DNA of 64,000 nucleotides from Oscarella lobularis (Eukaryota > Porifera > Homoscleromorpha > Homosclerophorida > Oscarellidae). The DNA lies in assembly GCF_947507565.1 (NCBI RefSeq), contig NC_089186.1, positions 372,001 to 436,000 of the forward strand, read 5' to 3'. Below the pieces are notes generated by a model. The model saw only the letters and a list, made by a program, of their open reading frames with translations, made no database searches and was not told the origin of the DNA. How positions within the stretch are numbered: the stretch's first letter is position 1; every line of letters begins with the position of its first letter. Positions 1-10,100 of the stretch are shown here, piece by piece. The translations under genes were made by a program, and so were the position numbers.

Positions 1-28
1 TTCTTTTGGACATTGATTTGGTATTCAG

Positions 29-3000
29 ATTGGGCCGCCTTTTTCTTGCTTTCTTCGCACGAATGGCTCTGACGGCTACGTCGATTTGGGGTCATGGAAT
101 CCAGGCATCGTATACACCTTGGAAGCCTGGATTCAACCGACATCGAGTGTTCACAGGCGCAGTGTAAGTTTTCCTCTAAACGTTCTTGTGTTTCTTCGGA
201 ATTTTAATTTAGATCATTATTGGCGATGTGACGGATTCGTGCAGCGATTGGGGAATTTTCCTTCATAACAGTTCTATAGGTCTTCTGTACGTGCCGCTCG
301 CCGGTGAAAGCTATTGTTCCGTCAGTTTGGCATCAGAGGTGATTGTCCACGTTAACCAGTGGCATCACGTCGCAATGACTGCCGACGGAACGTACGCTCG
401 ATTGTTCGTAAACGGAACCAAGATTCTAGAGGCTACGACGAAAAGGTATTTTCTTGGTAACGCTATACGCTTTCGCATCGGACGAAATTATACCTGCTGC
501 CCGGAATGGAGCGGGTTTTCTGGCAATGTGAAGGTAATGTAACGTCGCAGGTAAATGAAAATGAAAAAGTTTTTCAAGAATGTTTTGGAGTGGAAGAGAG
601 TTCTCTCGGAGAGCGAGCTCAGATCTCACTACGAAAGTCCTACAAAGTATTTTAACACTACTGTATGGCCTTGCTTGCATGGCATTACTCTATTTATTCG
701 CCACCTATTTTGCAGGAACACGTACTCTATAATCGTTTGGCGGCTCAGTACGAATTCGGCGAAAATCTATCTCCTGTTTGCTACGGTTTCGACTGGAAAT
801 TCCAAGACTGGTCTCCGGCCGACGGTGCCGTCGTTTCCGGCGTTCACTGTAACGTACGAACGTTTTACATACGACCAGGTGTCATAGTGAAAGTGGCGCC
901 TTGGAGACACCGTTTGGCCTCGAATTTGAGAGCGGACGGAACCTTTCAAGTCTACGCTGAGAATATCGTGATCGAAGGAATCCTGAAAGCAACGGGTGCA
1001 GGATACAAAGGTGGAGAAAGGCCGAGGACTGGCTTCTTTGGTACTCAGGGCGAAACCGTTTCGTGTAAGTTAATAAGAGAGACCGCTGAATAAATATTAA
1101 CTACCTATGCTGTAGCTTTGGGAAAAATGTGCAGGAGTCGGAATAGAGGCGGCGGAGGTGGTGGTGGTTGGGGGCCATCAGCCTACGGGCTACCGGGTGG
1201 CGGCGGAGGCTACGGCGAAGCAGGGTTAAAAAAAGAGTTCCGTTTACGTGATTGGTAGTTTACCGGCATTTCAGAAAATCCGGATCGTACAAGAGCGGTC
1301 CTGCTCAGGTTGGAAGGGGTGGCGAAGTATACGGAACATCGCGGCTGTCTCTGCTCTATTTGGGCAGCGGAGGAGGAAGCGGCGGCAACGGCCCCGACGC
1401 GCCAAAGTGGACTCCGCGCGGCGGCAAAGGTGGCAACGGAGGCGGAGCCATTCAGCTAGAGGCTCGTCGTCTCATCGAAGTCACTGGAAAGGTTCGAGCT
1501 GACGGATATCCTGGCGAAGGCGACAACGCGAAGTCGTATGCAGCGAATGTTTTGTGTGCAAACCGATTCTCGGTTACGTATGTCTCTTTTCTTCTAGATG
1601 TTCGGCTTCTAGGTGCTCATTGCTGTCGCCAAATAGATGTTGGGATTTGTCTGGTCCTGGCGGGGGCGGGGCGGGCGGGAGTGTATATCTTCGGGCACCG
1701 ACGATCGACATAGGTGTCGAGCGAGTGACGGCCGTCGGAGGACGAGGCGGCTATGGAACTACTGGATGCGGCGGCGGCGGGGGAGCCGGTCGCGTTCGCA
1801 TCGATTCGGACGTCTTGTACGGAACGTCGAAGCCGTCTCCGTCGCGATTTCGCTTCTCTGGCACCTTTATTGTACGATTCAAAGTTTGATCTGGCTAATA
1901 AATGAATTTGCGCCGTGTTTAGGATCTTGCCATGTTAGCCAGAGAGGCTGTGTTTCAAAGCGACAATGGGAACACATACAATGACAGGTCTGTCTACTTG
2001 GGGTGTTTTGAAGACGCCATGCCTCCGAATCGTCTTCTGAGAGTTCGAATGGCTGACAGCAATAAGACGACTCCGGCATACTGTAGGCAACAATGCTAGT
2101 AAGAGCCCTTTGCAAGCCATGTAATTGACTTGGGTAGTCGAAACTGTATTTAGTGGCCAAGGATTTAAATACTACGGCGCCGAGTTCTCTCGGGAATGCT
2201 TCTGCGACAACGTTTTAGACGGAAGTCATCTTAGACGTCTTGACAATGGGTTAGTGTCGCAGATATCATCAGTCTTTAATGGTTAAATAATTTGATATGT
2301 AGTGAGTGCGATCGTGCCTGCTTGGGAAATGCTAGTTTAACATGTGGCGGCATTTGGCGTATTTCCGTGTACGGGCCTATTCCGAGGCGAGCTGCCGCTG
2401 CCACCTTTCTAGCGCATCGGACCTGTTCACCCTGGTGTGACGTCGACTTTTCACAGAAGGCAAACCAAGTATGTTCTGACCGATATTACGACGCTTACTG
2501 AATTTGTCTAACCTTGGTCAATTTCTTACGCCCCGGGCTTTAGTGTACAGTATATGCTGTAGTTGAGAACGTAGAGACTGCCGCACGCGTAGGACCGAAC
2601 CACAGAATTGATTACCGTTTTATAGTCTTTGTACGGCTTCTGCTCCAATCCTGAGCTGATTTCGCAGATGTCGTCATGCTCTGCCGGCTTTCTTAGGCCC
2701 TCAGCTTCAAGCGGTCCTGAAATCAAAGATAATCACAAAAATTGCCGGTAGACAAACAACATAGTTTAATAGAAAGTAAAAAGACATTGTCTATGTTGCG
2801 CAGGTTGTGTAGCAGTACTCTTCGCGTTGTGGCGGTCAGGTTGAATGGAACGCAGTACAAAGGCCACGTCGAGCTTTATTATAATCATACGTGGAAGAGG
2901 ACAGTCGCCACGTCGTGGACAGAGAGAGATGCCGACGCAGTTTGTCGTCATTTGGGCTTTCCCGGTTTTCGAGCGGTGTTGACGTACGAACGCTTGTCGC

Positions 3001-5233
3001 CGTCTCCGCCCGTCGTCAACGCGACGTCTTGTCGCATCGTCAGTAAAGTATCGGCTAAGAACAGCTTTGCCTGTTCGATTAGTCGTCGTACTGGCTTAGA
3101 GATCAGAGGCAATCATTTTGCAGAAGCTGGAGTACTCTGCAGTAAGGAACAGTTGACCGAGTACGTAAGCATTCGACTTACTGTACTTGTTTTAGGTCGC
3201 GTCGGGATTATATACGGCCCTCTTCTGTCAGTTACTGTGTTTTACAACGACACTTGGCACGTTGCCTGTGACCCAACTTGGACCATCGAAAACGCTAATT
3301 CGACTTGCCGTCTTCTGGGTTTCGACGACTTGGATATTGTTCCAACATCGGTGCTACCAATCGAGTCAAGAACCACATATAATATCTCATGTCAAGGCAA
3401 CAGAAATGCGCTTCTTCTGTGTCCCTTTTTTGTTCTTAGACTAAATTCCTCGAGTGATCGATGGACCGGTAAGTACAGTCGGCTTTTATTAATTAATTAA
3501 TTAATTGATGGGTGTCTGTTTTTTCGACTAGTTTCGTCACCTTCGACGCATATTTCTGTTGCCGTAGGGATCACTGCAGCGTTCCTAGCTCTGACCGTCG
3601 GCACGATTGTCGTCTACGTTAGGATGAAGATACGACGGCATAAACGTTTGCTAGGAGCCAATTTGTTTCTTAATTCGTACCGCCCGCCTGCTATTGCGCC
3701 CAGACATTTCACGCATCAAGTTTGCGATAGCTGGGAGATTTCTCCGCGGAATTTAGTTCTGCTGGAGAAACTTGGCGAAGGCTTTTTTGGGGTTGTCCTA
3801 AAAGCCGAGATGACGAAACAAGTTTCAACTGTTCGGCGCAGTAAGTCTTTTCGTAGAAAAGTCGTTGCGTGCAAAATGTTGAAACGTAAGATTTGAATAA
3901 AGCAGATACTGTTTTACGTACCTTAGTCGTTTTGTTTTTAGCGAGTGGTACCTACAAAGAACAAGTTGAATTATTGAACGAAATATCTCTTATGAAGAGA
4001 ATTGGCAAGCACCCTCATATTGTGAGCATTACTGGATGCATTACAGCGGACAATCCGGTATGTCTTGTGGTTGAATTCTGCTCTGGCGGTGATTTGCTAA
4101 CCTGTATAAGAAATTCTCACTTCTATGTAAGATGGGTTTTCGGTTTTTATTTATATCTTTTATTCCATAGCATATTTTTGTAGTTTTCACACAAAAACGA
4201 TGAGGATACGAAAAAAACTTCAAGAGATTCTATGTAAGCAAACAGCAAGAATTTTCTGACATTTATTTCTAGTGACAAAGTCGTGTAAACAGGAAAGAAA
4301 CTGGGTCTGTTGATCGCTCTGATCTAGTGAAAGACTGTTCGGAAAAGGCAAAGTGCTTAGATCAAGGCGATTTTCTGTCATTCGCATGGCAGATTGCTTC
4401 AGGAATGGTACGTATATATGCATGTATAAAATAGATGCAGCAAATTTTGTGCGTCGTTGTTTTCTGACAGGAGTATCTTGCAGGCAAAGACTTCGTTCAT
4501 CGGGATTTGGCTTGCCGAAACGTTCTACTTACGAGTGACGGAATGCTTAAAGTATCCGACTTCGGCTTGACGAGATCCATTTACCTCGACGGAATCTACA
4601 CTCTCAAAAATTCGGCGTCCCTTCCTCTTCGCTGGATGGCAACTGAAGCCATCAAATATCGCAAATTCAGCGAATTTACTGACGTGTACATATAGCTATA
4701 GAAGTCAGTGCAGTGTTCTATCTCAGTCGTTGTTATATTTAGGTGGTCGTTTGGCGTCTGTCTTTGGGAAATCTGTACTTTAGGTACGGTAGTTGCTCTC
4801 TCTAGTTGGGAAAATCTATGAGATTTATACAGGAGCTTATCCGTACCCAGCGATAGCCAATGAAGATCTTCTGCGTGAATTGCTGAATGGTACTCGTCTC
4901 GAAAAGCCGCAGCATTGCACAGATCAGCTGTACACATTGTTTCGTGCGTACAAATGTCACTAATTTCTGCTATTAAGGTTTGACATTATGTGCCAGTGCT
5001 GGAACACGAAACCCGAAAGCCGCCCCTCTTTCAAAAGTCTTACGAAACAGCTGTCTCTTCTGCTTGAATCCGAGGTTCCGCAAAAATACATTGAGTTGGA
5101 ATGCGCCGGTGGCGACTCAGATGAAAACTCTGACGTTGAGAGTGATCAAGCCTGGAGTCCTCAATCAGAGGTTGGGAGCAATGCAAAGTTGTCACAAGAA
5201 GATACCACTGTTTTTGAAGAATCTCGTCTTTAG
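29..5233 (+). CDS. Receptor tyrosine kinase RTK1 (5' end outside window): LamG-like, Gly-rich, WSC, two SRCR, TM, kinase
   Basis: Single-pass cell-surface receptor expected to phosphorylate tyrosines on ligand binding. Exons: 29-163, 213-533, 579-662, 716-1064, 1116-1224, 1275-1535, 1598-1871, 1923-2098, 2154-2249, 2303-2468, 2626-2747, 2804-3468, 3532-3885, 3942-4126, 4184-4233, 4293-4407, 4471-4685, 4743-4783, 4833-4947, 4978-5233. They sum to 4089 nt, 1362 aa plus stop. Order: LamG-like jelly roll, glycine-rich region resembling that of ALK/LTK-type ectodomains, WSC domain (CFCDN and CGG motifs), two SRCR domains on one 665-nt exon, TM near 3560-3620, kinase. Kinase motifs seen: GEGFFG loop, VACK lysine, HRDLACRN, DFG, DVWSFG. 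The APE motif reads ATE. A short kinase insert lies at 4184-4407. The C-terminal tail is acidic. The first visible exon follows an intron and matches RTK2 exon 8, so GON/EGF exons probably lie to the left. Family call sure, exon edges fairly sure. Confidence 0.9.
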
Positions 5234-5940
5234 TATGACGTAGTAGGTAGTCTCACCCGTACTTCATATAATGCGACATCTGGTAAATAAGTACCCGCCT
5301 TCTTTATGAACCTCCCTTCACTCTCCCATTGCTCAAGTCTCGTGCAGCACAGGCTGGTCATTGCCTTCCATAAAGCACGTATAGAGATGTATATTCTAAT
5401 GATTGGTAATGTTTCTTCTAAAAGCCTTGTTTTAAGGTGCACGAGACGATGGGAGGCTCCTAAAAGAAATGTGGTACTTATTGATAGCGCATGTGGGAGG
5501 GTCAAGAATTCCCGTTGGTGCTCATAATGTACGTGGTTTTACGTGTAGAACTTGGGAAACGAGGATTATTCTCAGGATATTGATATGCTACCTACGTAGT
5601 AGCTTTCTAGTGCGGCTAATTCAACGTCATTATTTCGTAGCAAGTAGCAACTCGCCGGTTCCGGAACGGATAGCGTTTTGCGTTTGTGTACGTTACCCAA
5701 AAAAGCAATCAATACGCGAGCCGGGAGAGCCGGGAGAGGTATACGTGACCCGGAAGTGTGTCGAATAGCCGAATTCAAAGGGCGGTGTGCATCGGAAGTC
5801 CATGCATGGCCATGAAGGGTTGTGGAGTTGACGCCAGAAAGCAGTGACTAACGTGAACGTCAAAAGTGTATACGTGACCCGGAAATGTTGTGAACGTGAC
5901 GCGAAGGAGCGGCGAAGACCGGTTACCTGATCATCGTTGA
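5234..5940 (+). other. 3' flank of RTK1 and duplicated upstream region of the FAD oxidase
   Basis: No gene is seen. The first about 200 bases match the 3' flank of RTK2 (15254-15420). From about 5690 to 5894 the sequence matches 15425-15630, the region just before the intact FAD oxidase, including two copies of a CGTGACCCGGAA motif. This is the start of the relic block at 5941-6720 and shows that the receptor and its downstream neighbours were duplicated together. Confidence 0.6.
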
Positions 5941-6380
5941 TTGGACCCCACAATCAAATGTCAATACAGTCTAAATAACAGATACGGAGCAATTGGGTTC
6001 CAATTAGGGTGTTTTCTCGAATGCCCAGAAAAAGATGTCATTGGTCAACTCGGTTTGTGCCATAATCAAATTGGAAAATTCGAGACGTCGTTAATTCTGT
6101 TGCTCCACTGCATTTGCCACAGTTCTCGCACGACGGAAGACAACAATTATTTGCAAGCATGTCTGTGCCTGATATTCACCGAGACCAACTACTATCACCC
6201 CGAAAGCGAAGCGGACATCATTACCCTCGTCAATTACGCGAGAGCAAACGCCTGGATGAGGATCGAGTCACTCCATGCCCCAGGCGACCTTCACCGACCC
6301 ATGTGTCATCGACGTCTCAGCGGCCGCTCCGGGAGCCAACGTCAACATGGTGCTCGTTCATCTATGCTTGCGTTTTGAAG
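5941..6380 (+). pseudogene. 5' fragment of FAD oxidase (relic of the gene at 15734)
   Basis: The sequence follows the upstream region and first about 380 bases of the intact flavoprotein gene at 15665-16080 closely. It carries small indels, loses the segment coding the VRGSGHS flavin-binding loop in frame, and stops near 6355 where the homology ends. The TATAAATA box of the intact copy is altered here to TCTAAATA. No open frame survives, so it is a dead partial copy. Confidence 0.8.
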
Positions 6381-6479
6381 GGCCATTCTGTCGGCGAATG
6401 CCCTTCTACGTTACGCCAAGCAAACTCCCCCAAGAGCTGGCACAGTTATCGGGGTTCCTCCCACGATCAATCTCTCACG

Positions 6480-6720
6480 CTTCGGCGATGCGATGGAGCT
6501 CGAAAGTCTTTCGAACGACTCGTCATCGCCCGAAGGGGACTCGGACGTCGACGACAAGCCGTCGACGACAAGCCGTCGACGACTTTCAAGAATCCGTCCG
6601 CAGTTGCCAAAGGCGCCGTCGATTCATAGACGAACTGCGAAACTCAAACGAATCGAATCGCAGCGCGTCGACAGTGGAGGTCCCATTCGACGCCTTCGCC
6701 GAAGCCTTCCAATAATCAAA
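6480..6720 (+). pseudogene. Fragment of a TRPC-like first exon
   Basis: Begins with an ATG context and an acidic Ser-rich N-terminus like the TRPC genes at 18034 and 28950 (ELESLSN, SDVDDKPSTT), then changes frame through a small duplication of the GTCGACGACAAGCC stretch, and ends after about 230 bases. Nearest in detail to the first exon of TRPC3 (KNPSAV). With the oxidase fragment just before it, this repeats the gene order oxidase-TRPC seen at 15.7-18 kb. Confidence 0.75.
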
Positions 6721-7122
6721 TAGGGAGGTGTTCCGTATACGGATTGGTTGTTTCCTCTAGCTTCCTCTGTGCCCTGTGGAACGGTCCCCAGAGGCCCGGA
6801 AGTCTGGTACGGCTTCGGCTCTATGAATAGCTTTCCTTGGAAAGGTTAGGGTCGGCCATTTTCTGGGAACCGTTTTACGGAGCGCAGAGTCTGGGTAGAA
6901 GGTCTGTGCCAGTATGAAAGTCAGCCGAATCTGAAGGGCGGCGTACCTGACTCAGAAGCAGTTTCTAACGTCAAGAGTGCACGTGAGTACGTGACTGAGA
7001 TCAGATGTCATTGGTCGACTCGGTTCATGCTATAATCGAATTGTAAGTTAGAGAAGTCGTAAGTGCCGTTGCAAAACTGCATCCGTCTCAGTTGCGTTTG
7101 ACTTGCGTCTAGGTCTCAACCA
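6721..7122 (+). other. RTK2 upstream region containing a third relic of the FAD oxidase 5' end
   Basis: From about 6930 to 7100 the sequence resembles the oxidase upstream and start region (GATGTCATTGGTCGACTCGG, then ATAATCGAATTG) but with many changes. It lies directly before the RTK2 start codon, so whatever promotes RTK2 overlaps this relic. Bases 6721-6929 show nothing recognisable, and no clear TATA box is seen. Confidence 0.45.
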
Positions 7123-10100
7123 ATGAAGATCTTGAGGCGAGATTTCGATATCACGACGTTTGGTGCCGTGCTTTTGTTTCTCTGCCGGGCGCCTTTTCTA
7201 TCGGTTCGGGGCGAGTTCTCTCGTTGCAGCGATTTTTCTGAGGCGGGAAGACTAGTTGACGGAATGTACAATCTGGAAGTGATGCCCGATATCGCAATAT
7301 CTGTTTACTGTAAAGGTACGACGGAATTAGGCCTGCTTAGATCAACTTTATTCCAGGGCGCGCGCGCCCTGGTGTTCGGTAGCCTCGGTTCCAGACCCTC
7401 TCTCCCCCGATCCTTGGTAACATCTGGGGAAGAGAGGGTCTGGAACCGAGTTCGGGGCTCTCAAACGTGAACGGCCAAAATCTGTAGCCTCGCAAGCCAG
7501 TCCCTTCTCCCTGATCTCCGTATAAAAACCGAAAGGGAGAAGGGCCTGGTACCGCTCGTCTGCGTCATGCCCAGTGGCATTAGACGTGCGTGATTGGCTC
7601 GTCTTCGATCCCATAAACATTAAATAAGTTTGTCTGGGTTAATTAAAGGGTTAGGGTTAACCCTTTTCTCTCCACGGAGTATAGGTAGTCTGGAGGCCAG
7701 ACCTCTTCGCTCGGGGAGGAAGAGGGTTCTGGTCACCTGCGCAAACTCAGTCTTTACCGCACAGTGCGGCCCAATCAGCGCGCTTGAATTCATTGAGTTA
7801 GTCTATATCAAATTAGTCTGACCCCCCCAGACCTTTTCGGAGGAGACAAACAAATACGTCTCGATTTATAGCCAATGGCCTTTAGCTGTTCCCAGCGGAA
7901 CGATGGGAACCCCATTTCAGCAGCAGCGGATCTTGCTGCTCACTGGGCTCCCAGCGCAAGTACAACAAGGATCAGCGGCGGGAGGTCAACCGCCGCCTCA
8001 GGGACAGCCGCAATCCTCTCAGCAAATTCAGGCGACAGCGTATACGGGTCAGCCGTACGGCGCGCAGGGAGTGAACTACGGACAATCGCACGGTGGGATG
8101 TATGAGTCGCAGTACGCCGCCGCCGTAGCCAGTAGCCAGTAGCGTGCGTCTGATCGGCGGTACAGACTGAGTGTGCGCAGGTGACCAGACCCTCTTCCTC
8201 CCCGAGCGAAGAGGTCTGGCCCCCAGACTAGAGCATAGGAGGAAAAGGGCATGGCATGCGAGGCTAAGCTACACCATAGTCTGGCTAAGTTTTACTTTTC
8301 GTGATTTTGTAACCTCAAGCTATAGTTGGAAAAGAGGATATCACATGTCGTTTCACTGACCAATATTGATTAGATGTCCGCCTTCGCAAATTTGTGTTCG
8401 TATGTGACATTCTGAATAACTACTGTGTCCCTGTTTGGAATAAATTTGCGTTTGAAATATCGCAATTGACTTCTTTGTTAGGAATGAAAAGTGGAAACCC
8501 AACAGAATACATCGATTTACCTGAAGAAAATTTCGCGAATCATTATTACGAACCAATGGGTTAGAGTTTTTATGAACAGTGTGTCATTTTCTTATATTGA
8601 ATCAAGGTTTGAACTCATCAGGTGCCCCTGTCGTATGGGGTATAACTCAATTTACGCGCATTCGCATTGACTTGGACACTTGGCTTGTACAGGCAGATGA
8701 TTGGACGTTTTCTACCTTTCAAGGCCGCGCAGGCGGTGCAAATATATCGTAATAAAAACGCTTGCTCGCTAATAACTTGCGTTCTATTGATCTGACTAGT
8801 TACGGCCATGCAGGCAACGGGTTCTGTCATCGTGGCAACTCAACGTGTCAAGGAGGAAACTTCAGTATCAATTTGATGTCTACTCCTTTTGAAGTGGATC
8901 CTGGAGTTACATGGACGTGGAGCAAAGGAATGAAGAACTCTACTGCAAACGAAATTTATATAATTGATTCTTCAAGTGAGACATTTCGCAGTTTGTGCCG
9001 GCATAGGCTTTAGTTCATTTTGTAAGGGTTTCCTTTTTGTTAATTAATTTAGATCCTCGGCAAATGGTGCAAGGAAGATGTGAAAAGTCTTGTTTTCCGG
9101 TGTTGTGCGACGAGTCCAATCCGAGACTCAAGCTACGTCTTGTGACAAATAATCCTTGCGTCAATCGCTCGTCAAGTCTGTGTCAAAATTATGGGAAATG
9201 TCTTTTGATGTCATTATTGGCGTATGAATGCTTATGCGCGCAGGGCTGGACAGGACCAGATTGTAGCATTCCGGAAGGTAACAATGAGAAATATATGCTT
9301 TACAGACTGACCCCGGTTCAGGCAGAAGCCAGGAATGTAGTATATCAAAAAAAACCTCTACTGCGGTAAAATGTTACACAAAACGCTTTTGCTACCGTAC
9401 AGCACAAGTAGTACGTTGGCTCCTTGTTCACACTCTACGTATTTGGATTCTTTGCCTAATTTCTTGATTTCGGTAGGTGATAGGAGAGTTGATGGGGAGC
9501 TGAGTTTACCTTCCGACAACGCCACCTCTTTCGCAACATGTCCTCAAGGCTACACGCTTACTCGATGCCAATGCTCTATTGTAGACTGTGACGGTGTGAT
9601 GTTGCCAACGAACGGCGAAGAAAAGTGCACCGCCTACACTTCCGGAATACCAGTGCGCGCTGTCGCGACGTGCACAAAGTTTGATCCAGAAATGATTTCG
9701 ACGACCGTAACGCGAGTTCCAGAGAAAGACTTTTCTGAACGAGCTATAGTGACCTACACCTGCCCCAAAGGTGATTTCATTGTGCAGAAAATGTTAGAAA
9801 GAATTTTTGCTATACCAGAAGCACTTGCAGGTTCAGTGTTAATTGCCTGCAACTGGCATAGCCCATGGCTGTCGGGAGATCGTCCTGTCTCGAATGGCTT
9901 GGGAACCTTTGCGGGTAACAAATGCAGCGTCAACTGTGGACAACAGGAAAAGAGATGCGCGCTTTACGCGAGATGCCTGAGTAAGCAGATGGTTATTAAA
10001 TGATATGATAGCCCAAGATTTATTAACGTAACGTTAATTAAGTCTCAAAGAAAAGCTGTCCTTTAATAGTAGCCATACTGTTTGTTTAACATTCTTAAAA

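Noticed and set aside
3161-3195. Intron between the two SRCR domains of RTK1 (GTACGTAAG to TTTTAG)
   Set aside because: At 35 bases it would shift the frame; reading straight through gives a normal SRCR start, so no intron is called.
7498-7550. Bacterial-style terminator or CRISPR-like repeats
   Set aside because: The hairpins are in a eukaryotic intron, there are no regular spacers, and all genes have introns.
7903-8142. 79-codon Gln/Tyr-rich frame as an independent gene
   Set aside because: It lies between inverted repeats inside an intron and has no own start context or upstream exons. Treated as cargo of the element.
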